Shown here: positions 9,020 to 17,937 of the stretch, one piece after another | Position numbering within the stretch: the first letter of the stretch is position 1 | Layout: every line of letters starts with the position of its first letter | NCBI GenBank assembly: GCA_035326425.1 | Contig: DAOLFG010000005.1 | Coordinates: 75,726-139,725 of the forward strand | DNA: 64,000 nt | Direction: 5' to 3' | From: CALKJU01 sp035326425 | Lineage (GTDB): Bacteria > Pseudomonadota > Alphaproteobacteria > Geminicoccales > Geminicoccaceae | Program-made: the position numbers and the translations under genes | The notes under the pieces: generated by a model | What the model was told of the DNA's origin: nothing | Databases searched by the model: none | The model's input: the letters and a program-made list of their open reading frames with translations, nothing else

Positions 9020-10066
9020 ATGGCGGAGAGCAGGGCCGAGGTCGCCGTACTGGGCGCCAGCGGCTACACGGGTGCGGAGCTGGTGCGGCTGCTGGCGCGG
9101 CATCCGCGCCTGCGCATCGGAGCACTCACCGCCGAGCGCCAAGCCGGCAAGCCCCTCGCCGCCGTGTTCCCGCACCTGGCGGCGGCCAGGGCTCCCGACC
9201 TCGTCAAGATCGACGACGTCGATTTTGGCCGGATGGACGCGGTGTTCTGCGCCCTGCCGCACGCCACGACGCAAGCCGTCATCAAGGCGCTGCCGGCCGG
9301 TCTCAAGGTCGTCGACCTGTCGGCCGATTTCCGGCTGCGCGATCCGGCGCTCTACGAGCGGGTCTACGGCCACGTCCATCAGGCACCGGATCTGCAGGAG
9401 ATCGCGGCCTACGGCCTGACCGAGCATTACCGTGACGCCGTCCAGGGCACACGGCTCGTCGCCAACCCCGGCTGCTACACCACGACCTCGGAGCTGCCGC
9501 TGATCCCGCTCCTGAAGGAGCGGCTGATCGATCCCGACGACATCGTCATCGACGCCAAATCGGGCGTCAGCGGCGCCGGCCGCGATGCGAAGCAGGGCAG
9601 CCTGTTCAGCGAGGTCGGCGAGAGTTTCGCCGCCTATGGCGTGGCGACGCACCGGCACGGCCCCGAGATCGACCAGTGCCTGGCCGACTTCGCCGGACGG
9701 CCGGTGACGGTGGCGTTCACGCCGCACCTCGTGCCGATGAGCCGCGGCATCTTCGCCACCATCTACGTCGAGCTGGCCCAGGGCGTATCGCCGGGCGACC
9801 TGCACGCCCGGCTCGAGGCCGCCTATGCCGACGAGTTCTTCGTCCGTGTCCTGCCGTTCGCCGAGACCACCGCGACCCAGCATGTCCGCGGCACCAATTT
9901 CTGCCACATCGCCGTCCACCCCGACCGGCGGCCGGGCCGGGCGATCCTGCTCAGCGTCACCGACAATCTGGTCAAGGGAGCCTCGGGGCAGGCGCTGCAG
10001 AACCTCAACCTGATGCTCGGCTTCGACGAGCGGGCGGGGCTGGAGCAGCTGGCGCTGTTCCCGTGA
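9020..10066 (+). CDS. argC: N-acetyl-gamma-glutamyl-phosphate reductase (ArgC)
   Basis: This 348-residue NADP-dependent reductase produces N-acetylglutamate semialdehyde in arginine synthesis. The nucleotide loop is VLGASGYTGAELVRLL (residues 10-25), and the active-site cysteine is C152 in LVANPGCYTT. HLVPMSRGI and the C-terminal LVKGASGQALQNLNLM are typical of type 1 ArgC. The stop overlaps the threonine dehydratase start as GTGA, so two amino-acid biosynthesis genes are coupled here. Confidence 0.96.
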   Translation: MAESRAEVAVLGASGYTGAELVRLLARHPRLRIGALTAERQAGKPLAAVFPHLAAARAPDLVKIDDVDFGRMDAVFCALPHATTQAVIKALPAGLKVVDLSADFRLRDPALYERVYGHVHQAPDLQEIAAYGLTEHYRDAVQGTRLVANPGCYTTTSELPLIPLLKERLIDPDDIVIDAKSGVSGAGRDAKQGSLFSEVGESFAAYGVATHRHGPEIDQCLADFAGRPVTVAFTPHLVPMSRGIFATIYVELAQGVSPGDLHARLEAAYADEFFVRVLPFAETTATQHVRGTNFCHIAVHPDRRPGRAILLSVTDNLVKGASGQALQNLNLMLGFDERAGLEQLALFP

Positions 10067-11271
10067 GCGTGCGTCTCGCCGATGTCGAGGCCGCGGCGGC
10101 GAGGCTGCGCGGCCAGATCGTCGAGACGCCGTTCCTGCACTCGGCCACCCTGTCGGAGATCACCGGCGCCGAGCTGTGGCTGAAGTTCGAGAACCTGCAG
10201 TACACCGCCTCGTTCAAGGAGCGCGGCGCCTACAACCGCCTGGTCCAGCTGCCCGACGAGGCGCGCCGCCGGGGCGTCGTGGCGATGTCGGCCGGCAACC
10301 ATGCCCAGGGTGTCGCCTATCACGGCCGCCGGCTCGGCATTCCCGCCACCATCGTGATGCCGGAGGCCACGCCCTTCACCAAGATCGAGGGCACCCGACG
10401 CCTGGGTGCGCGCGTCGAGCTGGCGGGACAGGGCGTGGAGGAGGCTGCCGCCTTCGCCCGCCGGCTGGAGGCCGACGAAGGGCTGACTTTCGTCCACCCG
10501 TTCGACGATCCCGGCATCATCGCCGGCCAGGGCACCGTGGCGCTGGAGATGCTGGCCGAGCGGCCCGACCTCGATCTGTTGCTGGTGCCGGTCGGCGGCG
10601 GCGGCCTGATCGGCGGCGTGGCGGTGGCGGCTCACGGCCTGAAACCGGGCATCGAGATCCTCGGCGTTGAGGCCGCCCTCTATCCCTCGGTCCAGCGCCG
10701 GCTCGCCGGGCTGGGCCCGGCCTCGGGCGGCGACACGATCGCCGAAGGCATCGCCGTCAAGGAGCCCGGTGCCCTGACGCTGCCGCTGATCCGCGAGCAT
10801 GTCGCCGAGGTGCTGCTGGCGGCCGAGGCCGCGATCGAAGCCGCCGTGCTGGGACTGCTCGAGATCGAGAAGACGGTGGTGGAGGGTGCCGGTGCGGTCG
10901 GCCTCGCCGCCGTGCAGAGCTTCCCCGAGCGCTTCCGCGGCCGACGCATCGGCTTGATCCTGTCGGGCGGCAACATCGACAGCCGCCTGCTGTCGGCCTG
11001 CATCCTGCGCGGTCTCGTCCGCACCGAGCGGCTGGTGCGGCTGCGCGTCGGCATCCCCGACAGCCCGGGCAGCCTCGCCCGGGTGACGGCGGTGATCGGC
11101 GAGGCCGGCGGCAACGTCGTCGATGTCGAGCACCAGCGGGCCTTCTCGCAGCGCTCGGTCAAGCAGGCTGACGTCGACTTCACCATCGAGACGCGCAACG
11201 CCACCCATGCCGAGGCGATCGTCACGGCGCTGTCGGCAGGCGGCTTCGCGGTTGCTCGCCTTTCATCCTAG
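10063..11271 (+). CDS. ilvA: Threonine dehydratase with ACT domain
   Basis: This 402-residue PLP enzyme deaminates threonine to 2-oxobutanoate, the entry to isoleucine. The PLP lysine is K52 in TASFKERGAYNRL, the cofactor phosphate loop is VGGGGLIGG, and MSAGNHAQGVAYH is the family asparagine loop. A single C-terminal ACT domain (about residues 330-402) makes this the medium-length form shared by IlvA and catabolic TdcB enzymes, so the physiological direction is uncertain. I start it at the GTG (10063) that overlaps the argC stop; the upstream open frame is argC read out of frame. Confidence 0.9.
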   Translation: MSVRLADVEAAAARLRGQIVETPFLHSATLSEITGAELWLKFENLQYTASFKERGAYNRLVQLPDEARRRGVVAMSAGNHAQGVAYHGRRLGIPATIVMPEATPFTKIEGTRRLGARVELAGQGVEEAAAFARRLEADEGLTFVHPFDDPGIIAGQGTVALEMLAERPDLDLLLVPVGGGGLIGGVAVAAHGLKPGIEILGVEAALYPSVQRRLAGLGPASGGDTIAEGIAVKEPGALTLPLIREHVAEVLLAAEAAIEAAVLGLLEIEKTVVEGAGAVGLAAVQSFPERFRGRRIGLILSGGNIDSRLLSACILRGLVRTERLVRLRVGIPDSPGSLARVTAVIGEAGGNVVDVEHQRAFSQRSVKQADVDFTIETRNATHAEAIVTALSAGGFAVARLSS

Positions 11272-11339
11272 GATAGTTTTCTTTACAACTCGTGCTTCTT
11301 CTGGTAGCTTCACGGGCAGGCTGGACAGGAGTGCTGCCC

Positions 11340-11978
11340 GTGCGCGTGCTGTTGGTCGAGGGTGACGAGAACGATGCGCGGGCGGTCCGTCGGGCACTGG
11401 GCGAGCGCTACGACCTGCGGGTCGTCGGGTCGCTGGCCGAGGCGCTGGCACTGCTGGCCGGCCGCGGCTGGCGTCCCGATGTGATCGTAGCCGACATGAG
11501 CCTGCCCGATTCGCAGGGCTCCGCCACCGTCGAGGCCCTACAGTCGACGGCGCGGGGCACGCCGGTGATCGTCAGCTCCGGGGCCATGACCGACACACTG
11601 CGGCGGCAGGTCGACGCCCTCGGTGTCGTGCGGGTGCAGGACAAGCTCGAGGGCTATGTCGTGCTGCGCGCCCTGCTGCAGCAGCAGGCGACCTTCCAGC
11701 ACAGCCTGACCTCCGGCCGCGCCGAGCTGATGGCCGAGATCGACAAGGTGGCCCGCCGGGCCGCCGAGATCGTGGTCAGCCAGGCGATGGGCAAGCTGCT
11801 TGAGCGGCTCGGCATGCAGGACGAGGAAGGCGTGCGCATGGCGGTCCGCCTCGCCCGCGGCTGGGACGCCGCCAAGTCGCGCTTCCTCGGCACGCTCATC
11901 ACCGGCGTCGCGTCGGCGGCGCTGCTGGCCCTGGGCGCTGGCCTGGCGGCCATGATCAAGAACGGCGGGCCGCGCTGA
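11340..11978 (+). CDS. Receiver-domain protein with C-terminal membrane anchor
   Basis: This 212-residue protein starts with a CheY-like receiver domain (about residues 1-115): VRVLLVEGDEN supplies the acidic pocket, D52 in VADMSLPDSQG the phosphate acceptor, SSG the switch serine and VQDKLEG the conserved lysine. There is no DNA-binding or enzymatic output domain. A helical linker follows, then a hydrophobic segment GVASAALLALGAGLAAMI near the end that could anchor it in the inner membrane. The GTG at 11340 has AGGAG 8 nt upstream. No histidine kinase is adjacent, so its partner is unknown. A membrane-tethered receiver may sequester phosphate or scaffold another protein. Confidence 0.72.
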   Translation: MRVLLVEGDENDARAVRRALGERYDLRVVGSLAEALALLAGRGWRPDVIVADMSLPDSQGSATVEALQSTARGTPVIVSSGAMTDTLRRQVDALGVVRVQDKLEGYVVLRALLQQQATFQHSLTSGRAELMAEIDKVARRAAEIVVSQAMGKLLERLGMQDEEGVRMAVRLARGWDAAKSRFLGTLITGVASAALLALGAGLAAMIKNGGPR

Positions 11979-12042
11979 GCCGGCGGGGATTGCAAGCGGC
12001 CCGGCGTCGCGGGACCTTCCGGTCCCCATCGGCGAGGGCTGG

Positions 12043-12801
12043 ATGCGAACGATCCTCATCATCGGCATCGGTGCCGGCGATCCCGACTACCTGACCGTCC
12101 AGGCGATCGGGGCTCTGAACCGGGCGGGAGTGCTGTTCATCCCGGACAAGGGTGAGGAGAAGGCCGACCTGCGGCGGCTGCGCACCGAAATATGCGAGCG
12201 CTACATCGAGAAGCCCGGCTGGCGCACCGTCGGCTTCGAGATGCCCCGCCGTGCCGAGGCCGGCGACGACTATCTCGGCACCGTCGACGACTGGCACGCC
12301 AGGATCGCGGCGGGCTATGCGGCACTCGTCGAGCGCGAGCTGCCCGATGGCGGATGCGGCGCCTTCCTGGTCTGGGGCGATCCGGCGCTCTACGATAGCA
12401 TGATCCGCATCGTCGAGCGCATCGCCGCCGGTGGCATGGCGCTGGAATGGCAGGTCGTCCCCGGCATCACCGCCGTGCAGGCCCTGGCGGCACGCCACCG
12501 CGTCCCGCTCAACCGCATCGGCGAGCCGGTTCTGGTCACAACCGGCCGCCGGCTCGCCGAAGGCGACATGGCCCGCGACGGCGACGTGGTCGTGATGCTG
12601 GATGGCGGGCAGGCCTTCGCCCGCATCGACCCTACCGGCCTCGACATCTATTGGGGCGCCTATCTCGGTACGCCGGACGAGATCCTGATATCGGGCCCGC
12701 TCGCCGAGGTCCGGGACAGGATCGCCGAGACGAGGAGGCGGGCGCGCGAGGCCAAGGGCTGGATCATGGACACCTATCTGCTCCGCCGGCGCGCACCCTA
12801 G
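12043..12801 (+). CDS. cobF: Precorrin-6A synthase (deacetylating), CobF
   Basis: This 252-residue SAM-dependent methyltransferase has the tetrapyrrole methylase fold. CobF methylates C1 and removes the C2 acetyl group in the aerobic cobalamin pathway. The N-terminal ILIIGIGAGDPDYLTVQAI and internal FLVWGDPALYDS are characteristic, as is WQVVPGITAVQALAARH. No other cob genes are in the window, so the gene is isolated from the rest of the pathway. Its presence implies the oxygen-dependent route. Its stop overlaps the stop of the convergent esterase within the palindrome CTAG. Confidence 0.9.
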   Translation: MRTILIIGIGAGDPDYLTVQAIGALNRAGVLFIPDKGEEKADLRRLRTEICERYIEKPGWRTVGFEMPRRAEAGDDYLGTVDDWHARIAAGYAALVERELPDGGCGAFLVWGDPALYDSMIRIVERIAAGGMALEWQVVPGITAVQALAARHRVPLNRIGEPVLVTTGRRLAEGDMARDGDVVVMLDGGQAFARIDPTGLDIYWGAYLGTPDEILISGPLAEVRDRIAETRRRAREAKGWIMDTYLLRRRAP

Positions 12802-13457
12802 TCGGGCCCGACACCCAGGCACTTCGCGAGGAACCTGCCGCCCGCCTCGATTCCATACGGGTCGATGCTGTGCGGCAACCCCGGCCGTACGATCCCTTCC
12901 ACGTCGAAGCCAGCCTGCTTCAACCCGCTCACCGCCATCCCGAGTGCCGCCACCGGCACGATGTCGTCGGCATCGCCGTGGACCAGCATCACCGGCGGCC
13001 GCGAGCGGGCCTCGCCCGCCAGCAGCTCCGGCCCCAGCAGCGCGCCGGAGAATCCCAGCACGCCCGCGATCGCCTCGGGACGCCTCGGCGCCACATGCAG
13101 CGACATCATGGTGCCCTGCGAGAATCCGAGCAGGGCCAGCCTCTTGGGCGGCAGGGCGTGGCGCTCGAGCAGTCCGTCGAGATAGGCGTCGAGAATTGGA
13201 GCCGAGCGTCGGATGCCGGCCAGCATCGCCTCCGGCCTGCGGTCCTGCAGGCTGAACCACTGCCGGCCGAACGGCGCCATGTCGCAGGGCTCGGGCCCGT
13301 CCGGCGCATGGAACGCCGTGTCCGGCAGCGCCGGCCGCAGCATCGGGACGAGGTCGATCAGGTCCCGCCCGTCGGCGCCGACGCCATGCAGCAGGACGAC
13401 GATCCGCTGCACCGTCCCATGGCCAGGCAGCACCGAGGGGCCGTGAAGCTGGGGCAT
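12798..13457 (-). CDS. Alpha/beta-hydrolase, phospholipase/carboxylesterase family
   Basis: This 219-residue hydrolase is the usual size for the cytosolic carboxylesterase/acyl-protein thioesterase family. The nucleophile is in LLGFSQGTMMS, the acid in VHGDADDIVPV and the histidine in GLPHSID. VLLHGVGADGRDL forms the oxyanion-hole side. I place the start at the ATG at 13457 (MPQLHGPSVLPG); the longer upstream frame gives a proline/serine-rich stretch unlike the family. It is divergent from gluQ and convergent with cobF. Confidence 0.85.
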   Translation of the reverse strand: MPQLHGPSVLPGHGTVQRIVVLLHGVGADGRDLIDLVPMLRPALPDTAFHAPDGPEPCDMAPFGRQWFSLQDRRPEAMLAGIRRSAPILDAYLDGLLERHALPPKRLALLGFSQGTMMSLHVAPRRPEAIAGVLGFSGALLGPELLAGEARSRPPVMLVHGDADDIVPVAALGMAVSGLKQAGFDVEGIVRPGLPHSIDPYGIEAGGRFLAKCLGVGPD

Positions 13458-13566
13458 GGCGATCCTATCTCCGGCTGGGACAGACACTTGCACTGTTGCG
13501 CTGCCGTTCAGCATGATGGCTGGCGGCGTGCGGCTCAACCGTGCGTGGCGAGACATCGGAGCCGAG

Positions 13567-14502
13567 ATGACGGCTGGCGGCGGCGGCGCGTTGCTGCGCG
13601 GGACGGATTTCCTGCCCCTCTTCGAGGCGGGCGACGCGGTGCGTGTCACCCGCTTCGCGCCCAGCCCGACCGGCTACCTGCATCTCGGCCACGCCTATTC
13701 GGCACTGTTCGCCTGGGAGGCCGCCCGGCAGTCGGGCGGCGCCTTCCGCCTGCGGATCGAGGACATCGACCACCAGCGCTGCCGGCCGGAGTTCGAGCAG
13801 GCGACCTACGAGGATCTGCGCTGGCTCGGCCTCGACTGGGACGGGCCGGCCCGTCGGCAGTCCGACCACATGGACATCTATGCCGACGCCCTCTCCGAGC
13901 TGTGCCGCCTCGGCGTCGCCTATCCCTGCTTCTGCTCGCGCAAGCAGATCCGCGCCGAGGTCGAGGAGGCCGGCAGAGCACCGCACGGCCCCTCGGGCGA
14001 GCCGATCTACCCGGGCGTCTGCCGTGGCCTGGCGCCGGCCGAGGCCGAGGCGCGCATGGCACGCGGCGAGCCCTTCGCCTGGCGTCTCGACGTCGCCAGG
14101 GCGCTGGCCATCACCGGCCCGCTGACCTGGCTCGACCACCGCGCCGGCACGGTCACGGCCGATCCCCTGTCGCTCGGCGACATCGTGATCGCTCGCAAGG
14201 ACGTGCCGACGAGCTATCATCTGGCGGTGACGGTCGACGATCACCTGCAGGGGGTCACCTTGGTCACGCGCGGCGAGGACCTCTTCCACGCCACCCATGT
14301 CCACCGGCTGCTGCAGGCGCTGCTCGGCCTGCGCGTCCCCACTTGGTATCACCACAATCTGGTGGCCGACTCGCTGGGCCAGCGGATGTCCAAGCGCAAC
14401 CGGGCGGTGACGCTGCGCCATCTGCGCGAGAGCCGCCGCACGCCGGACGCCATCTGGAGCCTCATCGGCCTGCCGCGCCACGAGGTCGCCGGAGCGGCCT
14501 AG
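13567..14502 (+). CDS. gluQ: Glutamyl-Q tRNA(Asp) synthetase (GluQRS)
   Basis: This 311-residue protein is a truncated glutamyl-tRNA synthetase without the anticodon-binding domain. It charges glutamate onto queuosine-34 of tRNA-Asp. Visible are RFAPSPTGYLHLGHAYSAL (HIGH motif), FRLRIEDID, the zinc site YPCFCSRKQI plus YPGVCRG, and QRMSKR as the KMSKS counterpart. The ATG at 13567 (MTAGGGG) has GGAG 5 nt upstream; an in-frame ATG further upstream would add residues without similarity. It ends one base into the next gene. Confidence 0.9.
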   Translation: MTAGGGGALLRGTDFLPLFEAGDAVRVTRFAPSPTGYLHLGHAYSALFAWEAARQSGGAFRLRIEDIDHQRCRPEFEQATYEDLRWLGLDWDGPARRQSDHMDIYADALSELCRLGVAYPCFCSRKQIRAEVEEAGRAPHGPSGEPIYPGVCRGLAPAEAEARMARGEPFAWRLDVARALAITGPLTWLDHRAGTVTADPLSLGDIVIARKDVPTSYHLAVTVDDHLQGVTLVTRGEDLFHATHVHRLLQALLGLRVPTWYHHNLVADSLGQRMSKRNRAVTLRHLRESRRTPDAIWSLIGLPRHEVAGAA

Positions 14503-15431
14503 TGCGGCGGCTGGCGACGCTCGTCCTGGCCCTCGTTCTGCTCGGCGGCTGCGCCGCGGTCCCCGCTCCCCCGGTCGACGACACCGATGCCGGCCGGCCC
14601 AGCGCCGTGTGGCGGCCCGAGGGCACGCCTCGCGCCGTGCTGCTGGCCCTGCACGGCTTCAACGACCACCACACCGCCTTCGCCGAGTTCGGGCCCTGGG
14701 CCGCCGGCCAGGGCGTGCTGGTCGAGGCCTACGACCAGCGAGGCTTCGGCGCCAACCCGGACCACGGCCGCTGGCCCGGCGCCGAGGCGCTGACCGCCGA
14801 CCTGCGCGCCGCCGTCGTCCGGCTGCGCCAGCAGCATCCGGGCGTGCCGCTCTACGTCCTGGGCGAGAGCATGGGAGCCGCCGTGATCACGGTGGCGATG
14901 ACCGGTTCCGACGCCCCCGAGGTCGACGGCATCGTGCTCAGCGCCCCGGCGGTGTGGGGCGGTGCGGCCCTCAACCCGTTCTATCGGGCCACCTTGTGGG
15001 TGATGCGCAACGTCGTGCCGTCGATGACCCTGACCGGCCGCGGCCTGGGCAAGCAGGCTTCCGACAACATCCCGATGCTGCGGGCGCTCGGTGCCGATCC
15101 GCTGTTCATCAAGGAGACGCGCGTCGACGCCATCGGCGGCGTCGTCGACCTGATGGGCGAGGCCCTGCAGCGCGGACCGGCGCTGACCACCCGCAAGCTG
15201 GTGCTGATCGGCCAGCGCGACGAGATCGTCCCGCCCGAGGCGCAGGAGACCTTCGTCGCCTCGCTGCCGGCCAGCGGCTGCACGCTGGTCTCCTATCCCG
15301 AGGGCTGGCACCTGCTGCTGCGCGACCTGCAACGCCAGCGGGTCTGGCAGGACATCCTGGGCTGGATCGGCAACGGGACCCCACCCTCGGGCCTCGCCAC
15401 CGCCTGTCCCGCCGCCGACCTAGGAAGCTGA
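14502..15431 (+). CDS. Lipoprotein alpha/beta-hydrolase (monoacylglycerol-lipase-like)
   Basis: This 309-residue protein begins with a lipoprotein signal (RRLATLVLALVLLGGC) and should be lipid-anchored at Cys17 or so. The hydrolase core has LLALHGFNDHHTAF, the nucleophile elbow VLGESMGAAV, the acid IGQRDEIVP and the histidine EGWHLLLRD. It resembles lysophospholipase/monoglyceride lipases. Translation starts at a GTG at 14502 that shares its first base with the gluQ stop TAG, so the genes are coupled. Its 3' end overlaps the convergent DUF72 gene by 12 nt. Confidence 0.82.
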   Translation: MRRLATLVLALVLLGGCAAVPAPPVDDTDAGRPSAVWRPEGTPRAVLLALHGFNDHHTAFAEFGPWAAGQGVLVEAYDQRGFGANPDHGRWPGAEALTADLRAAVVRLRQQHPGVPLYVLGESMGAAVITVAMTGSDAPEVDGIVLSAPAVWGGAALNPFYRATLWVMRNVVPSMTLTGRGLGKQASDNIPMLRALGADPLFIKETRVDAIGGVVDLMGEALQRGPALTTRKLVLIGQRDEIVPPEAQETFVASLPASGCTLVSYPEGWHLLLRDLQRQRVWQDILGWIGNGTPPSGLATACPAADLGS

Positions 15432-16238
15432 GCCGCCGACCCGTTCGATCAGCGCCATGGCGGCCGCCGGATTGCGCTCCTTGAAGCCGCTGATGACATA
15501 GAGGAACACCTCGCGCTCCTGGCCGTCGGCCCCGTCCGGCGTCACCTGCTCCAGCCCCTCCGGGCGCCGGCCGGCCGCCCAGGCGCGCGCCCGCCCGGCC
15601 CAGGCGTCGAGCGCCGCCTCGCCATAGCCCGCCGCATGCTCCTCGCTGGTGCCCATGATCCGGGCATAGACGAAGGGTGCCACGACGTCGGCGATCTGCG
15701 GATAGGACCCGTCGGCCGCCGCCACGATCGCAACGCCGTGCTCGCGGGCCAGCGCCACCACCTCGGGCGAACGGAAGCTGTCGTGGCGCAGCTCGACGGC
15801 ATGCCGGACCTCCCGGCCGTCGACCCTCTTCGGCAGCAGCGCCATGAAGGCGGCGAGGTCGTCGAGATCCAGCTTCTTGGTGGTCATGAACTGCCAGTTC
15901 ACCGGCCCGAGCTTGTCCTTCAGCTCCATCACGCCACTGGTGAAGAACCGCTCGATGGATTGCCCGGCCTCGGCCAACACACGGCGATTGGTGGCGAAGC
16001 GCGGTCCCTTCACGGCGAAGACGAAATCGTCGGGCGTCTCGGCGTACCACTTGGCGAAGCTCTCGGGCTTCTGCGAGCCGTAGTAGGTGCCGTTGATCTC
16101 GATCGAGGTCAGCCTGCGGCTGGCATATTCCAGCTCGCGCTTCTGCGGCAGGCCCTTCGGATAGAACGGCCCCCGCCACGGCTCGTAGGTCCAGCCTCCG
16201 ATCCCGACGCGGATGCGCCCCGGCTGCGGTGTCGCCAT
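15420..16238 (-). CDS. DUF72 family protein (YecE-like)
   Basis: This 272-residue TIM-barrel-like protein belongs to the DUF72/YecE family of unknown function. Family signatures include VGIGGWTYEPWRGPFYP, EINGTYYGSQKPESF, FAVKGPRFATN, the conserved PVNWQF segment and AVELRHDSF. I prefer the ATG at 16238, which has GGGAG 5 nt upstream; the alternative GTG at 16244 would abut that site. It is transcribed alone, 13 nt after ftsX begins its run on the same strand, and overlaps the lipoprotein hydrolase at its 3' end. Confidence 0.85.
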   Translation of the reverse strand: MATPQPGRIRVGIGGWTYEPWRGPFYPKGLPQKRELEYASRRLTSIEINGTYYGSQKPESFAKWYAETPDDFVFAVKGPRFATNRRVLAEAGQSIERFFTSGVMELKDKLGPVNWQFMTTKKLDLDDLAAFMALLPKRVDGREVRHAVELRHDSFRSPEVVALAREHGVAIVAAADGSYPQIADVVAPFVYARIMGTSEEHAAGYGEAALDAWAGRARAWAAGRRPEGLEQVTPDGADGQEREVFLYVISGFKERNPAAAMALIERVGGSAS

Positions 16239-16251
16239 CGGCACTCCCTGC

Positions 16252-17121
16252 TCAACGCAGCCGCGCCAGCCCGGTATTGGCCGAGACCCGCGCGGTCAGC
16301 GTCGCGAGCAGTACACCCACCACCGGCACGCAGGCCAGCAGGACCCAGTCGATGGCTCGGAGCTCCTGCGTCGGCATATCGAGATGGCCGAGGCCCCAGG
16401 CCGTCCCCACGAGCGTCAGCGCCGCCAGCAGGAAGCCGGCAACGGCGCCGCGCAGGCCGCTCGCCAGCGCGTGCTGCTCGAACTGCCGCGCCACATAGCT
16501 GTCGGCCGCCCCCATCATCCGCAACAGCTCGACGGTCTCGTCGTGCTGATCCAGGCTGAGCCGCGTCACCACCGCCACGACCGCGATGCCGGCGACCAGG
16601 AGCAGCACGCCCAGCACCACGCCGGCCATCCGCAGCACGCGCGCCGTCCGGGTGACCTCGAGCGACCGCGTCGGCACGACATCGACCGCCGCGTCCCGGG
16701 CCACCGTCGCGAGCGCGGCCGAGACCTCGGTCGCGCTCGGCTCGACACCCTGGTTGTAGATCACGTCGATGATGCGCGGCAGCGGCAGCCGACCGAGATC
16801 CTGGAGGCCGCCGAGCCAGGGCTCGACCAGCTCGACCATCTCCTCGGCCGACACCGGCTGCGCCGAGGCCACGCCCGGCAGCGACCGGAGCAGCGCCAGG
16901 ATGCGCGAGGTCTCGTCCGCGCCGGCCTCGCCCTCCTGGGCGGGCGGCAGCGAGACGGTCAGCATGCGCGGCTCGCGGCTGACGGAGCTGATCCGGCCGT
17001 CGGCCACCGCCGCCAGCGCGAACGCCAGGATCGCCAGGTAGATCAGCGCGCCGGTGATCCAGGTCATGAAGCGGCTGGCCGGCGTGCGAGCCAGCGGCAG
17101 GTCGCGACGTGCCGGAGCCAT
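16252..17121 (-). CDS. ftsX: Cell-division ABC transporter permease FtsX
   Basis: This 289-residue membrane protein has four predicted helices and a periplasmic domain between the first two (about residues 45-160), typical of FtsX. FtsEX regulates peptidoglycan hydrolases at the septum. The N-terminal helix MTWITGALIYLAILAFALAA and the later RMMGAADSYVARQFEQHA segment match the family. The ATG at 17121 follows the ftsE stop by 6 nt. It is probably one transcript with ftsE. Confidence 0.85.
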   Translation of the reverse strand: MAPARRDLPLARTPASRFMTWITGALIYLAILAFALAAVADGRISSVSREPRMLTVSLPPAQEGEAGADETSRILALLRSLPGVASAQPVSAEEMVELVEPWLGGLQDLGRLPLPRIIDVIYNQGVEPSATEVSAALATVARDAAVDVVPTRSLEVTRTARVLRMAGVVLGVLLLVAGIAVVAVVTRLSLDQHDETVELLRMMGAADSYVARQFEQHALASGLRGAVAGFLLAALTLVGTAWGLGHLDMPTQELRAIDWVLLACVPVVGVLLATLTARVSANTGLARLR

Positions 17122-17127
17122 CGCCGG

Positions 17128-17847
17128 CTACTCCGCCGCGCCGAGCGTGGGCTCGGCCGCCACGGCGAGGCATCCCGCTTCCATCCTCAGCACCGGGAAC
17201 GTGTAGCGGCGCAGCAGCTCCTGGCTGTGCGTCGCGAACACAACGGCGGTCCCCAGCTTGTGGAGCTGCACGAACAGATGCATCAGCCGCTCCGCGCGCG
17301 CCGGATCGAGGTTGGAGGTGGGCTCGTCCGCCAGCAGCAGGCTCGGCCTGCACACCACCGCGCGCGCCACGGCCACCAGCTGGCGCTGGCCCATCGACAG
17401 CGATTTCGGCTTGGCGTCGACCATCTCGCCGAGCCCAAGCCAGCCCAGCATCTCCGAGACATAACTGGCGATCTGGATGTCCGAGGCGCCGGCGATGCGC
17501 AGCGGTAGCGCCACGTTCTCGAACGCGCTCAGGTGATCGATGAGACGTAGGTCCTGGAATACGACTCCGATGCGACGGCGGACCGTACCGGCCTCTTCGC
17601 GGCCGAGCTTGGAGACATCGCGGCCGAAAAGCGATACCGTACCACGAGATGGCTGATAGGACAGGCTGAGCAGACGAAGCAGCGAGGTCTTGCCGGCGCC
17701 GCTCGGACCGACGAGGAAATGGAAGCTGCCGGCCCGCAGGACGAGGTCGACGTCGCGCAGCACCTCGCCGGCAACGCCGTAGCGCATGCCGATCTGGTGC
17801 AACCGGACGACGGTCGCCCCATCGTCGCTCAAGCCGACCCCCGCCAT
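17128..17847 (-). CDS. ftsE: Cell-division ATP-binding protein FtsE
   Basis: This 239-residue ABC ATPase pairs with FtsX. Walker A is GPSGAGKTSLLRLL, the Q-loop is GVVFQDLRLIDHLS, Walker B is LLLADEPTSNLD and the H-loop histidine lies in FATHSQEL. The signature motif reads LSMGQRQ instead of LSGGQ, a methionine replacing the first glycine. The other catalytic residues are intact, so it is probably active. It is the first gene of the ftsEX pair and is divergent from the zinc-ribbon gene across 90 nt. Confidence 0.88.
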   Translation of the reverse strand: MAGVGLSDDGATVVRLHQIGMRYGVAGEVLRDVDLVLRAGSFHFLVGPSGAGKTSLLRLLSLSYQPSRGTVSLFGRDVSKLGREEAGTVRRRIGVVFQDLRLIDHLSAFENVALPLRIAGASDIQIASYVSEMLGWLGLGEMVDAKPKSLSMGQRQLVAVARAVVCRPSLLLADEPTSNLDPARAERLMHLFVQLHKLGTAVVFATHSQELLRRYTFPVLRMEAGCLAVAAEPTLGAAE

Positions 17848-17937
17848 GACACCGACACTTACACGCTCGGGCGTTTTAGTCTAGATGGCAATCAACCTGT
17901 GCGTGAGAAAACCGGGGCGAGATAGAGCGAGAAGCGG

